A stretch of 64,000 nt of DNA from Mesobacillus jeotgali. Lineage in GTDB: Bacteria; Bacillota; Bacilli; Bacillales; Cytobacillaceae. The stretch spans positions 1,871,444 to 1,935,443 of the forward strand of contig NZ_FVZC01000009.1 of assembly GCF_900166585.1 (NCBI RefSeq). The letters run 5' to 3'. Below, one piece after another: positions 27,056 through 36,903 of the stretch. The first letter of the stretch is position 1; each line of letters opens with the position of its first letter. The notes beneath the pieces were generated by a model. It was given only the letters and a program-made list of their open reading frames with translations. It was not told the DNA's origin and did not search any database. Made by a program: the position numbers and the translations under genes.

Positions 27056-28187
27056 GACCCTTGACTCCTGCTATTGAGGTGAAAATATTTTTAAATAAAT
27101 CCAAAAATGACTTTTTCTCTTTTGCTTCCTGTTTATAATAAACAGGCAAACTGGCAATCTGCTGATCTTCCAGGAATACATTTGCCCGGCCGGCAATCTG
27201 CTGATTCTGTATATCCCTTTTATCCTTGCCCGGCTTACTTAGCCTGTATTCGACTCTCACCAGATCTTCCTCTTCAGCAGTAAGCGGATAGACAAAGGAA
27301 TGATCTAGATAAATCTTGTTTTTATACTGAGAATCTTTTATTCCATCCACTTTCCCTTTGGAGAGAATCTCCGCAATATCGTAATTCGAAAAAGCTGTTT
27401 CAAACATCTGTATATGATCATTCCAATCATCTGGAGCATTGAGCGTAACTGCTATCAATTCGAAGTCACCCTTCTTGGCTGTTGACACCAGGGTCCTTTT
27501 TGCCCTTTTTGTATACCCTGTTTTCCCCCCTGTACTGTGCTTGTATTTTTCTGTCAGGAGCCTGTTCTTATTTTTCCATACCCTGTCCCAGGTTTCTGTC
27601 GGATTTGGCGCCCTGTGTATCTTTGTTCCTGCTATCTTCTTGTATCTCTCGTCCTTCATCGCATACCGGGTCAAAATAGCCATGTCATAAGCGGTAGAAA
27701 CATGATTTTCGTGGTCATCCAACCCATGCGGATTGGCAAAGTGTGTATTTTCCATGCCAATTTCCTGCGCCTTTTCATTCATAATGTAAACAAAGCCGTC
27801 CAAACTGCCACCCACATGTTCAGCGATAGCGACAGCAGCATCATTCCCCGATCTAAGCATCAGGCCATACACCAGGTCCTCAAGCCTGATTTTTTCACCC
27901 GGCTTTAAATACAAAGAAGATCCTTCTGTCCGGACTGCCCTCTCACTGACTTTTACCTTCTCATCCAATTTTCCGGATTCTATTGCCAGGATCGCTGTCA
28001 TGATTTTCGTAATACTGGCGATTCTGCTGACCCTGTGCGCATCTTTTTCATATAACACCCTGCCAGATTCCTGTTCTATTAAAATAGCGCTCCGGGCACT
28101 TACAGAAACAGAAGCCTGCACTGTTCCAGGAATGCTGTATATCAACAGAGTGACGATCATTGATAATTTCATCCAAATCCTTTTCAT
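27048..28187 (-). CDS. dacB: D-alanyl-D-alanine carboxypeptidase DacB (PBP5*)
   Basis: 379 residues. A signal peptide (about 1-20, ending TVQA) precedes a class-C penicillin-binding domain with SxxK in ASITKIM, SGN and KTG in STGGKTGYT. DacB trims stem peptides in spore cortex peptidoglycan and sets cross-linking. I use ATG 28187: GAGG stands eight bases before it, it gives a proper signal peptide, and the length agrees with B. subtilis. The longer frame adds a non-secretory leader. Confidence 0.93.
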   Translation of the reverse strand: MKRIWMKLSMIVTLLIYSIPGTVQASVSVSARSAILIEQESGRVLYEKDAHRVSRIASITKIMTAILAIESGKLDEKVKVSERAVRTEGSSLYLKPGEKIRLEDLVYGLMLRSGNDAAVAIAEHVGGSLDGFVYIMNEKAQEIGMENTHFANPHGLDDHENHVSTAYDMAILTRYAMKDERYKKIAGTKIHRAPNPTETWDRVWKNKNRLLTEKYKHSTGGKTGYTKRAKRTLVSTAKKGDFELIAVTLNAPDDWNDHIQMFETAFSNYDIAEILSKGKVDGIKDSQYKNKIYLDHSFVYPLTAEEEDLVRVEYRLSKPGKDKRDIQNQQIAGRANVFLEDQQIASLPVYYKQEAKEKKSFLDLFKNIFTSIAGVKGHG

Positions 28188-28221
28188 TGATAGATCCTCG
28201 TCTCCTTTGGCAGTTTGTACA

Positions 28222-28249
28222 AGTTTATGCTGGACAAGGCATGTTATGA
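28222..28249 (-). promoter_or_regulatory. Probable sigma-E promoter of dacB-spmAB
   Basis: On minus TCATAAC (28243-28249) and CATAAACT (28222-28229) are 13 bases apart. Both are partial matches to the sigma-E consensus. dacB is sigma-E dependent in B. subtilis. Confidence 0.5.
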
Positions 28250-28533
28250 CATAAAAGCATTGTTTTAACTCAATGATCATATTTCCAATATATTTAACCC
28301 CCTTATATATATTGATTGAAGCAGAATTTGCGTTACCATTTCGGATTAGGCGTCTTTCGGGACCAATGATTCTTTCCCATTTAGTCTAATCCGTATCGGT
28401 TCTTTTACTAAAACCTCATTTACGTTCCTTCCATGGTAAATCCATCTCTGTTCGGGCTCATATATTTGTTTACCTTTACTTTTGGGCTGGCTACTCTTGC
28501 CGTTACTTTGAATCCCGCTTCATCTTTTTTTAC
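28250..28533. other. Intergenic region between ypuI and dacB
   Basis: No gene seen. It holds an eight-base inverted repeat CGGATTAG (28342-28349) / CTAATCCG (28386-28393) with a 36-base loop, and weaker GGTAAA/TTTACC pairs further right. These may be remnants of a mobile or repeated element; no terminal duplication was seen. Confidence 0.35.
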
Positions 28534-28565
28534 TACAAAAAAAGAACAGCCAATTTAGGCTGTTC
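28534..28565 (-). terminator. Terminator of ypuI
   Basis: GAACAGCC (28544-28551) and GGCTGTTC (28558-28565) form the stem; a T run follows on minus. Confidence 0.85.
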
Positions 28566-28575
28566 CTTTGATGAA

Positions 28576-29064
28576 TTATCTCGATTGGAGCATTTTTGTC
28601 CGGTAATCCGTCTCATAATATTCAAGCTCTTCACGGATTCTTTGAAAGCCGCTTTCCAGGCTGACAACCAGATCGCTTAGCTGAGCAGCGACAGGCTGCC
28701 TGAACTTGATTGCATTCCTGCCAGTGTAGGCAGAACGGCTGTCTTCATACCAGGCATCATTTTTTGGAGAGAAGAATTCTTCGATGCACTGATAGTAGAT
28801 TCGGTATAATGTCTTTTCTGCTGCAGGTTTCGAAAAAGTTTCCGCTTGAAGGATTACCTTGCACGCATCCAGTCCTTCTTCACAATAAACCGCCAGCTTG
28901 CGGAGACTTGAAAGGATCGTCCTGTAATATTCCTCATCCGACGGCTGTCCTTGTTTAAGGCTTTCGAGAGTCGTTTCATTCAGAAAGCTTTCAAGTGTCA
29001 CAACTGTGCCTGATAGGAATTCCCTTACTTCTTCAATTTGCGTTTTAACAATACTATTCCCCAA
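28576..29064 (-). CDS. ypuI: YpuI, DUF3907 protein
   Basis: 162 residues, soluble and helical, with the family segments YRIYYQCIEEFFSPKNDAWYEDSR and RSAYTGRNAIKF. The start is TTG at 29064 with GGGGG about eight bases upstream. It sits between dacB and scpB, as in B. subtilis. Function unknown. Confidence 0.78.
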   Translation of the reverse strand: MGNSIVKTQIEEVREFLSGTVVTLESFLNETTLESLKQGQPSDEEYYRTILSSLRKLAVYCEEGLDACKVILQAETFSKPAAEKTLYRIYYQCIEEFFSPKNDAWYEDSRSAYTGRNAIKFRQPVAAQLSDLVVSLESGFQRIREELEYYETDYRTKMLQSR

Positions 29065-29165
29065 AATGACACCCCCATTGGATTTTAAGCATGTCTGTTG
29101 TTGTGCAGGTGAAGCTTATTCCCGCCATAGCAATCCCATTTAGCAACACACTCAATAACTAAATC

Positions 29166-29585
29166 TTATACCGGCTGGACAATATAATCTAAAGGAGAGC
29201 GCACTTCAAAAGATCCTTTTTGATCAATACCTTCATAGATTCCAGGAATCTTGCTGAAATCAAGCCCTTTGAAAATATCCGCGAACTCTCTCTGTTCATT
29301 TATATATACCCTTTTGCGATGTCGATATCCCGGATTTTTCAAAAGTGCAGCAAGTGCAACCAGATCCTTCATGTATACTTCCTTATTGCCGGCTTTGAAG
29401 ACCGGGTTTTCTGTGAATGGAGTAATATTCCCGACAAGCTCATCGAAATACCTGACGTATAAAACATGCAGCGTTTTCTCCTTGCCATCTTCTGCAAAAG
29501 TAACTTCACTCCTGTTGAAAAAATCCTCTGAGGTGTTCGATTTTTCTTTTTCAAGTTCATAACCAACACATTGCTTTATAAGCAT
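29166..29585 (-). CDS. Conserved-looking protein of unknown function
   Basis: 139 residues, not recognised. It is soluble and mixed alpha/beta with no cysteine motif; features are a central VLYVRYFDELVGNITPFTEN and RHRKRVYINEQREFADIF. The internal ATG at 29585 is preferred because GGGAGG lies six bases upstream, whereas the earlier ATG (29606) has none. It stands alone between ypuI and scpB, a place where B. subtilis has no gene that I recall. Confidence 0.6.
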   Translation of the reverse strand: MLIKQCVGYELEKEKSNTSEDFFNRSEVTFAEDGKEKTLHVLYVRYFDELVGNITPFTENPVFKAGNKEVYMKDLVALAALLKNPGYRHRKRVYINEQREFADIFKGLDFSKIPGIYEGIDQKGSFEVRSPLDYIVQPV

Positions 29586-29734
29586 GTTATTCCTCCCGTT
29601 GGACATTCATTCTTAAATCCTTATGTAGTAAGAGATGCTTTTACAAAGCCTGTCTAAAGACTTATTCAGCGCGTATGCATTTCCCTGTTGATTATTTTGA
29701 TTTTATCATAAATTCCAAACTTTGTGCATAACAG

Positions 29735-30328
29735 CTATTGGTCAATATCCATTGTTTCCTGGAATTTCTCAAAGAATAGATCCGCATCATCCTGCAGGTC
29801 ATCTTCCTCTATATTTTCCGGGAGAGGAGGCAGTTCGTTTATATTTTTTAAGCCGAAATAATCTAGGAATTCTTTTGTTGTCCCATACAAAATCGCTCGT
29901 CCCGTCCCTTCTGCCCTCCCTACTTCCTTGATCAAAGCTCGTGAAGACAGCGTATGAAGAGGCCTTTCGGTTTTCACACCCCGGATTTCCTCAATTTCAA
30001 TACGCGTTATAGGCTGTTTATATGCGACAATCGCCAGAGTTTCCAGTGCAGCCTGTGAAAGATGTGCTGTACCCGGTGACTCGACGAGCTTCTTAAGGTA
30101 AACAGCATGTTCTTTCTTTGTGGCCAGCTGATATACGCCCGCCAGTTGAACAATGGTAATACCGCGGTGTTCGTCCTGGTCGTAATCATGCTGCAACTGG
30201 TTAATTATTTCATTGGCCTGGATATCATCAATATCCAGTACAGATGTAATTTGCTTCATGCTCAAGCCTTCATCTCCAGCGGCAAAAAGCAGGCTCTCCA
30301 GTATGCCTTTCCATTTAACTATTTCCAC
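29735..30328 (-). CDS. scpB: Segregation and condensation protein ScpB
   Basis: 197 residues with two winged-helix domains ([15 protein letters not shown] and [23 protein letters not shown]). ScpB dimers bind ScpA and the Smc ATPase to form the bacterial condensin. The start is GTG at 30328 with AGGAG upstream. The C-terminus is acidic, as usual. It follows scpA by four bases. Confidence 0.95.
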   Translation of the reverse strand: MEIVKWKGILESLLFAAGDEGLSMKQITSVLDIDDIQANEIINQLQHDYDQDEHRGITIVQLAGVYQLATKKEHAVYLKKLVESPGTAHLSQAALETLAIVAYKQPITRIEIEEIRGVKTERPLHTLSSRALIKEVGRAEGTGRAILYGTTKEFLDYFGLKNINELPPLPENIEEDDLQDDADLFFEKFQETMDIDQ

Positions 30329-30332
30329 ACTT

Positions 30333-31079
30333 TTACTCCTTTCTGGCTGTCATATAAATCTCAGCGAAGTTCTGTTCCTGCTCAATGTCAATTTCCTTCC
30401 GTTTGATCAACTCGAGTATGGCCAGGAAAGTGACTACAATGTGCTCGCGGTCAGAATCTGGGAATAAGTCGTTGAATTTCTTCCTAGTTCCGCTTTTTTT
30501 CAGGAAGGTCAGTACCTCATCCATTCTCTTTTCAATCGATATTTCCTGACGTGCAATCTTGGTTGAGATCGGCCTTTGGAGCTTTTTCCTTCTTAAAAGC
30601 TTCTGAAACGCACCCAGCATGTCATACAAGGAGATATCCAGATCAGCATTTTCATTCCTTTGATCATCAGCATACTCAGTAAGGTCACTCGGAGGCTTGG
30701 TATACATAAGGCCCCGTTCCTCTTCAAGTGACTTTAAATCATTTGCAGCTTCTTTGAACTTTTTATATTCAATCAATCTCTCGACTAGTTCATTTCGCGG
30801 ATCCTCATCTTGATCAAATTCAAATTCATCATCAAGCTCTTCTTCATGCTTTGGAAGGAGCATCTTGCTTTTGATTGCCAGCAGAGTTGCCGCCATTACA
30901 AGATATTCACTGGCGACATCAAGCTGCAATTCCTTCATCGCATGGATGTACATCAAATATTGTTCAGTAATTTCCGCTACCGGTATATCGTAAATATCAA
31001 TCTCCAAGCGATTGATCAAGTGCAGAAGTAAATCCAACGGACCTTCGAAGGCCTCAATTTTAACGTTATATTGCATCAT
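30333..31079 (-). CDS. scpA: Segregation and condensation protein ScpA
   Basis: 248 residues, the kleisin subunit that bridges Smc heads. The N-terminal [23 protein letters not shown] is the kleisin signature; the C-terminal winged helix ([20 protein letters not shown]) contacts the Smc cap. An acidic linker lies at about 85-100. Two adjacent ATG codons are possible starts. Confidence 0.95.
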   Translation of the reverse strand: MMQYNVKIEAFEGPLDLLLHLINRLEIDIYDIPVAEITEQYLMYIHAMKELQLDVASEYLVMAATLLAIKSKMLLPKHEEELDDEFEFDQDEDPRNELVERLIEYKKFKEAANDLKSLEEERGLMYTKPPSDLTEYADDQRNENADLDISLYDMLGAFQKLLRRKKLQRPISTKIARQEISIEKRMDEVLTFLKKSGTRKKFNDLFPDSDREHIVVTFLAILELIKRKEIDIEQEQNFAEIYMTARKE

Positions 31080-31194
31080 TTTCCACCAAAATTCCTATAT
31101 TGAACTGCATCATTATATAAGTATAGTAGATTAACTTCATGTTATCCATCACTAATTTAATGGGAATCCTTATTGGAAATCCGCAAACGCCCAA

Positions 31195-31222
31195 ACCATT
31201 TCCTTTGTTTCTGCATATGCTG
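31195..31222 (+). promoter_or_regulatory. Possible sigma-K promoter of the yjcZ-like gene
   Basis: AC (31195-31196), 17 bases, then CATATGCTG, resembling the sigma-K pattern AC-N16/17-CATAnnnTA. It lies about 45 bases before the start. Confidence 0.45.
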
Positions 31223-31264
31223 AAATTGAATCTTAGGCTATTTCATTATTAGGAGGTATGTTAA

Positions 31265-31360
31265 ATGTCAGATGGTAAAGGCTATGGCTATGGTGCAGGT
31301 TTCGCATTAATCGTCGTGCTTTTCATTTTGCTCATCATCGTTGGTGCTGCCTGGTTATAG
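31265..31360 (+). CDS. YjcZ-family small sporulation protein
   Basis: 31 residues: a glycine/tyrosine-rich start (SDGKGYGYGAGFA) followed by one hydrophobic helix (LIVVLFILLIIVGAAWL). This is the pattern of the many small YjcZ-like spore proteins of Bacillaceae. AGGAGG lies eight bases before the ATG, and a strong terminator follows. A mother-cell promoter is proposed upstream. Confidence 0.88.
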   Translation: MSDGKGYGYGAGFALIVVLFILLIIVGAAWL

Positions 31361-31384
31361 ACCCGGGCATTAAAAAACTGTTTA

Positions 31385-31408
31385 TGCCTGGCTATAGCCG
31401 GGCATTTT
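31385..31408 (+). terminator. Terminator of the yjcZ-like gene
   Basis: TGCCTGGC pairs with GCCGGGCA across TATA (one G-T pair), then TTTT. Confidence 0.75.
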
Positions 31409-31487
31409 CCATTTTCAATTGGCTTCCTTTGCTACTAATGGATAAAATGTATGCTAAGCTATTGTTAGTTGAAAGGGGGTTTTTTTC

Positions 31488-32018
31488 ATGACGAAATATC
31501 CGGCTTCCTATATACAATATCTCGCTCACTTTCACGGAGACAGGGATTATTTTGAGTGCCATGAAATTTTAGAAGAATACTGGAAAGCCACTGATGCAGG
31601 CAATAAAGAGTCCATCTGGGTTGCTTTAATTCTTCTGGCCGTTTCAAATTATCACCATCGGCGAAGAAATTTTTCAGGAGCATTAAGGACTTTAAGCAAG
31701 GCAATGGAAATTTTTTCAGCTGACAGGCAGGCGATCAGCCGCTTGGGGATTGATCCTGATCTCTTAACTGAATCTCTGGGTAAAAAAAGGGAGAAACTGC
31801 TCAATAAGCTGCCATATACGAGCTTCAACCTTCCTATTAATGATGCCGAATTAAAGAAGCTGTGCTTAGAAGAATGCAAACAGAATGGATTTACATGGGG
31901 TACAGCCAGTGACATGCACAATAATGAATTGATCCACAGGCATACAAAACGGGACCGAAGTGATGTTATCTCGGAGCGCAGGATGGCTCTCGAGGAAAGG
32001 AAAAACAGGAAGAACTAG
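31488..32018 (+). CDS. ypuF: YpuF, DUF309 protein
   Basis: 176 residues. The DUF309 hallmark HFHGDRDYFECHEILEEYWK lies near residue 14, and a second conserved block contains ALILLAVSNYHHRRRN. The conserved E-C-H-E-x-x-E pattern could bind a metal. GGGGG lies about ten bases upstream. Its place beside scpA and ribT matches B. subtilis ypuF. Function unknown. Confidence 0.82.
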   Translation: MTKYPASYIQYLAHFHGDRDYFECHEILEEYWKATDAGNKESIWVALILLAVSNYHHRRRNFSGALRTLSKAMEIFSADRQAISRLGIDPDLLTESLGKKREKLLNKLPYTSFNLPINDAELKKLCLEECKQNGFTWGTASDMHNNELIHRHTKRDRSDVISERRMALEERKNRKN

Positions 32019-32067
32019 TAATGTGTACTTGATCAAAATCATTTTTCCCGCAAAAAAAGGCAGGGAT

Positions 32068-32454
<387 letters not shown>

Positions 32455-32672
32455 TCATTGTGGTTTGACAGTAATAATGGAATAATACCAACACTATTTT
32501 TTCCATTCTTCTTCTAATTTAAACCTTTGCTCCTCCTGATCGAGAAACGCAAAAATAAAATGTTATTCACCATTTTGATATTATATGTTTTTCTGCAATT
32601 CTGGTTCTTAAATAATTTGAATTGATAATATCATACAAAATCAAAAGTAATACTTCAATTCTTTTCTGAACT

Positions 32673-32768
32673 CTATTGTCCAGGTATGATAAAAAACCAG
32701 TAGTAGGCACCCCATCCAAGAGACATCAATAACAATAACAGAAACAATAGCCAGTTGTTACTTTTCAT
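32673..32768 (-). CDS. Small membrane peptide, 31 residues
   Basis: The frame encodes MKSNN followed by a leucine-rich helix (WLLFLLLLLMSLGWGAYYWFF) and a short IIPGQ tail. GGGGGG stands close before the ATG, and the pattern of hydrophobic core plus aromatic belt fits a single-span membrane peptide. No family recognised. It lies alone in the lysA-ribT gap, on the same strand as both. Transcription from lysA would have to pass the lysA terminator. Confidence 0.6.
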   Translation of the reverse strand: MKSNNWLLFLLLLLMSLGWGAYYWFFIIPGQ

Positions 32769-32845
32769 TTGGATCCCCCCAATCAGTTATTCTACAATAA
32801 GACCGGGATTTTAGCCAACTTTAGCAAATTCGACGAAAAACAGAT

Positions 32846-32868
32846 AAAAGCTGCAGAAGTGCAGCTTT
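32846..32868 (-). terminator. Terminator of lysA
   Basis: AAAGCTGCA and TGCAGCTTT form a nine-base-pair stem overlapping the lysA stop codon. The T tract after it is weak. Confidence 0.6.
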
Positions 32869-34186
32869 AACTTTTTACCTTTTCCTTAAGCGGCAGATCT
32901 AACTTCACCATGTCTTCATATGTTTCACGGCGAACCACCAGTGTATCATTGGAATCTTCCAGGAACACCACGGCAGGCCTTGGAAGGCGGTTATAGTTGT
33001 TAGCCATTGAATATCCGTAAGCTCCTGTACAAAATACTGCAAGGAGATCCTGGTCTCCCGACTTTGGAAGCGGAAGGTCCCAAATCAGCATGTCGCCGGA
33101 TTCACAGCACTTCCCCGCAATTGAAACTGTTTCTTCGGGTTTGTCCATTGCTCTGTTAGCAAGGATGGCCTCGTATTTTGCCTGATACAATGCAGGTCGG
33201 ATATTATCGCTCATGCCCCCATCAACCGCTACGTACTGACGGACATTCGGGACATCCTTTCGTGAGCCAATCCGGTACAGCGTAGTGCCGGCATCTCCCA
33301 CAAGTGAACGTCCTGGCTCGATCCAAATTTCCGGCATTCTCATTTCAAGGCGGGAAGCTTGCATTTTGACCTCTGCAATAATTTCTTCTACATATTGCGC
33401 AGCTGGGATAGGATCGTCCTCATCCGTATAACGAATCCCAAAACCGCCGCCAAGATTAAGAACAGCAGACTCGAAGGACAATTCCTTTTTCCATTGCTGC
33501 AATTTTTCAAATATTTTCTGTGCCGCAAGGATGAACCCTGTCGTTTCAAAAATTTGTGAGCCTATATGGCAATGCAGCCCCAGCACATCAATATGTTTGT
33601 CCTCCAGGGAAGTCCGCATCGCCGTGTCAGCCTGTCCATTCTGTAAGTCAAAGCCAAACTTTGAATCTTCCTGCCCTGTTAAAATATAGTCATGGGTATG
33701 TGCTTCAATTCCAGGGGTAACTCTTAATAAAACCTTGGTGACGGTATTCTTTTCCTTGCAAATGTCCCTCAGCATGTCGAGTTCATGAAAATTATCTACA
33801 ACAATGCAGCCAATGTTGTGCTCTATTGCCATAACCAGTTCTTCCCGGCTTTTATTATTTCCATGAAAATGAATTTTTTCCGTTGGGAACCCGGCTGCAA
33901 GTGCCGTGTACAGCTCACCGCCAGAAACAACATCAAGCGAAAGACCTTCCTCGGCAGCCAGCTGCACCATGGCAACTGTTGAAAAGGCTTTGCTTGCATA
34001 CGCTACTTGCGCAGTAATTCCGGCGTTCTCAAAAGTCCTTTTAAAGGCTCTTGCCCGTTCCCTTATTAAGGCTACGTCATAAACATACAGCGGGGTTCCA
34101 TATTTTTCAGCCAAATGGACTGTATCAACACCGCCAATTTCCAAATGTCCTAATCGGTTGGTCTTTGCCGTTCCATGAAATTCCAT
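32867..34186 (-). CDS. lysA: Diaminopimelate decarboxylase LysA
   Basis: 439 residues, the last step of lysine synthesis. K66 in VAYASKAFST binds pyridoxal phosphate; LHCHIGSQI, NLGGGFGIRY, EPGRSLVG and the active-site cysteine region AGKCCESGD are present. It is separated from spoVAF by 224 bases containing a terminator, so it has its own promoter although it follows spoVAF as in B. subtilis. Confidence 0.96.
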   Translation of the reverse strand: MEFHGTAKTNRLGHLEIGGVDTVHLAEKYGTPLYVYDVALIRERARAFKRTFENAGITAQVAYASKAFSTVAMVQLAAEEGLSLDVVSGGELYTALAAGFPTEKIHFHGNNKSREELVMAIEHNIGCIVVDNFHELDMLRDICKEKNTVTKVLLRVTPGIEAHTHDYILTGQEDSKFGFDLQNGQADTAMRTSLEDKHIDVLGLHCHIGSQIFETTGFILAAQKIFEKLQQWKKELSFESAVLNLGGGFGIRYTDEDDPIPAAQYVEEIIAEVKMQASRLEMRMPEIWIEPGRSLVGDAGTTLYRIGSRKDVPNVRQYVAVDGGMSDNIRPALYQAKYEAILANRAMDKPEETVSIAGKCCESGDMLIWDLPLPKSGDQDLLAVFCTGAYGYSMANNYNRLPRPAVVFLEDSNDTLVVRRETYEDMVKLDLPLKEKVKS

Positions 34187-34298
34187 GTTGTCCCCTCATC
34201 CCTTGCCAATTAAATTCACTTTCACTGAACCATGTTTTCATTTCGATCAGCCATTTCCTCATACACTGTGCAGAATCACAAACTAATCAGTGAGTAAT

Positions 34299-34340
34299 AA
34301 ATAAATAGACAGTTCATTTGATGAACTGTCTATTTACTTT
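34299..34340. terminator. Terminator between spoVAF and lysA
   Basis: AAATAGACAGTTCAT (34303-34317) pairs perfectly with ATGAACTGTCTATTT (34321-34335). It ends transcription of the spoVA unit on minus. Confidence 0.85.
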
Positions 34341-34409
34341 TTCGCTTTAGGTCTTTAGTAAATTAAAAACACTTTACCACAATTCATGACAACGCGCAAT
34401 TCTATATTG

Positions 34410-35888
34410 TCAGGATTTTGCAGGCTGCTTATAGCGATTTCTCGCATGCACGATACTTGGCCGGATTTTCGAACCAGGCACAGCCCTCCTGATCAATATC
34501 TGCATAAAAGCAACAGGGTGGAAAGGCAGGAACGGCCAAAGGTAGGGAGTGTTCAGTGACTTTATATTGGCAAGCAATAAAAACCAGATCGTAGTGCCTA
34601 AAATAAATCCAGGTACATGGAATATTGCTGTCACTATCAGCAGGAATATCCTTCCTATTTTGTTCGCTACACTCAGCTCATAACTCGGTGTCGCATAGGT
34701 TCCGATTGCCGCTACAGCCACATAAAGTATAACTTCAGGCACGAAGAGGCCTACATCGATTGCGATTTGCCCAATCAGGACGGCAGCAATTAAGCCCATG
34801 GCCGTTGAAAGCGGTGTAGGAGTATGGATAGCCGCCATTCGCAGGAATTCGATTCCGCCATCTGCCAGCATAATTTGCAGGAAAATCGGAATATTGGATT
34901 TTTCATTAGGTCCAATAAATGAAATTTTTTCAGGTAAAAGGTCAGGGTTCTGCACGAATAAGTACCATAACGGCAAGAGCAGCAGAGATGCCAGTACGCC
35001 AAGAAAACGAACCCATCTGACCATTGTTCCTACTGCTGGAGACTGTCTGTACTCTTCAGCATGCTGGAGATGATGAAAATAGGTAGTCGGTGTTATGATG
35101 ACACTCGGGGATGTATCAACATAAATCAGGACATGGCCTTCGAGCAGATGAGTCGCAGCGACATCCGCACGCTCTGTGTATCTTACGAGCGGATACGGAT
35201 TATAGCCTTGTTTGACTAGAAATTCTTCAATTGTTTTATCTGCCATCGTGATTCCATCGATTTTGATTGACTGCAGCTCTTTTTTAATGACATCAATCAA
35301 TCCAGGATTCGCAATATCTTTAATGTATCCAAGGGCAACATCCGATTTTGACCTTTCTCCAACCTTCATCATGTCAAAACGGAGATTCTCATCCCTGATC
35401 CTTCTTCGGGTCAAAGCGGTGTTGACGATAATGTTTTCGACAAATCCGTCCCTGGATCCGCGTACTACCTTTTCTGTATCAGGTTCCTGTGGCTGCCTGC
35501 CAGGATAACTCCGGACATCAACCACCAATCCGACTGCTTCACCTTCAACCAGAAAGACAATCAGGCCAGAAAGGACCTGGTCAACCAGTTCATCCATTGT
35601 TTTTATTTTCTGTACAGATTGGTGGGTAATCCTGTTTTCGACAATGGCCTGCAAATGAGTTGATAGCTTCTCATTATCATTGATATCGACCAATTCTTCA
35701 ACGATATGTACGATGAAGCTTGTATCACATAAACCATTTACATAATAAAAATGAACATCTTTTTTAAGGATTTTCAGCTTCCTGACACCAAGGTCAAAAC
35801 TATCACCAAGGCCTACATGTTCTTTCATGTACTTTTCAGCTTCATCCAATGAATGTGGAATTGGCAGCTTGTCATTCTTCTTCGGCAT
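34410..35888 (-). CDS. spoVAF: Stage V sporulation protein SpoVAF (GerA-type)
   Basis: 492 residues of the GerA A-subunit family. An N-terminal soluble domain includes [25 protein letters not shown], with a C-terminal membrane domain of five or six helices containing [23 protein letters not shown]. Forespore membrane protein linked to germination and dipicolinate release. ATG 35888 has AAAGGAG ten bases upstream. It overlaps spoVAEa by 17 bases. Confidence 0.93.
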   Translation of the reverse strand: MPKKNDKLPIPHSLDEAEKYMKEHVGLGDSFDLGVRKLKILKKDVHFYYVNGLCDTSFIVHIVEELVDINDNEKLSTHLQAIVENRITHQSVQKIKTMDELVDQVLSGLIVFLVEGEAVGLVVDVRSYPGRQPQEPDTEKVVRGSRDGFVENIIVNTALTRRRIRDENLRFDMMKVGERSKSDVALGYIKDIANPGLIDVIKKELQSIKIDGITMADKTIEEFLVKQGYNPYPLVRYTERADVAATHLLEGHVLIYVDTSPSVIITPTTYFHHLQHAEEYRQSPAVGTMVRWVRFLGVLASLLLLPLWYLFVQNPDLLPEKISFIGPNEKSNIPIFLQIMLADGGIEFLRMAAIHTPTPLSTAMGLIAAVLIGQIAIDVGLFVPEVILYVAVAAIGTYATPSYELSVANKIGRIFLLIVTAIFHVPGFILGTTIWFLLLANIKSLNTPYLWPFLPFHPVAFMQILIRRAVPGSKIRPSIVHARNRYKQPAKS

Positions 35889-36450
35889 AGAATCCGCTCC
35901 TTTCAAGGATGATTTCCACTGCTTTTTTTGTAATTGGTGCCCCTATTTTATAATGGTCCCGCCTGGCCATTTTACCGATATCCCCAATTCCGATGATCAA
36001 CGGGACATCCAGTTTATCCAGACAGTAAACCGTATCTCCATTAATCCTGCCCATTTCCAGCTCTGGAAGCCCATGTTTATCTACGCCATAGGGAGTAAGC
36101 TCACCTTCTCGGTCGATGCAAAAGTCTACCCTGCTCCATTCCTCCATATGTGTCTTAGAAGCAACCGCAATTACCCCTAGTACTTCAATGTCATCATGTT
36201 CTGCTACATATTTTAATGCCTTTTCTCCTGCCCCTTCTCCCAGAAATCCACTATCATCAAACATGACGAGAACAGGATCATTTGCTGCTGTCTTGATCAA
36301 TTTAACAAGGTGGGGACCAGAAAGGACTGAGGGGTTTCCGTGTGAAAGAGAGATGCACCGTCCGCCTATATCAGCAGCAACACGCTCTACCGCACGCCGG
36401 GCATAATCATCACCATCTGTAATTAGGATAACCTTCCTTTTTTCGGACAT
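35872..36450 (-). CDS. spoVAEa: Stage V sporulation protein SpoVAEa
   Basis: 192 residues, soluble. It opens [15 protein letters not shown] and has [12 protein letters not shown] and [13 protein letters not shown], all characteristic of SpoVAEa. Its role is not established and it is thought dispensable for dipicolinate transport. It follows spoVAB after only 30 bases; in B. subtilis spoVAC, spoVAD and spoVAEb lie between. Confidence 0.9.
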   Translation of the reverse strand: MSEKRKVILITDGDDYARRAVERVAADIGGRCISLSHGNPSVLSGPHLVKLIKTAANDPVLVMFDDSGFLGEGAGEKALKYVAEHDDIEVLGVIAVASKTHMEEWSRVDFCIDREGELTPYGVDKHGLPELEMGRINGDTVYCLDKLDVPLIIGIGDIGKMARRDHYKIGAPITKKAVEIILERSGFYAEEE

Positions 36451-36480
36451 GATTTGCCGTCCTTTCTGTTTCCTGATTTT

Positions 36481-36903
36481 TTATCGCCCTATAAAGTAAA
36501 CCCAGTGGAACAATGAGCCAAATACCTTACCCAAAACGATGGCCATAAGCAAAGTTTCTAGTTTGTCGTCCACCCTGATTCTTTTTGCCAGAATCGGCAG
36601 TACATTCAATACTTCGGTTAATGCTGCTGCCAGCATGCCTACAAAAATGCCTCCTGTCAGGCCAAGAGGGATTGCAGTAAAAGGAGATAAGGTCAACTCA
36701 GGATCTCTCAGGCTTCCAACTGTACCAAGCAATGCTCCAAGTACCACAGCCCATTCATACCAGGAAATCAGCTTAATTGTTTTTGTGAGCTGAGTAAGCC
36801 TGGGGATCACTCCCAAAACCGACAAAAATGCAACAAACCCAGATCCCACTGCCAGCCCGCTCGCCAGCCCGATTAGAATAATGAACAAGATATTAATCGT
36901 CAT
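36481..36903 (-). CDS. spoVAB: Stage V sporulation protein SpoVAB
   Basis: 140 residues with about four hydrophobic helices and the family segment LASGLAVGSGFVAFLSVLGVIPRL. It is an inner spore membrane protein. It overlaps the end of spoVAA by eleven bases. In B. subtilis it is followed by spoVAC; here by spoVAEa. Confidence 0.92.
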   Translation of the reverse strand: MTINILFIILIGLASGLAVGSGFVAFLSVLGVIPRLTQLTKTIKLISWYEWAVVLGALLGTVGSLRDPELTLSPFTAIPLGLTGGIFVGMLAAALTEVLNVLPILAKRIRVDDKLETLLMAIVLGKVFGSLFHWVYFIGR

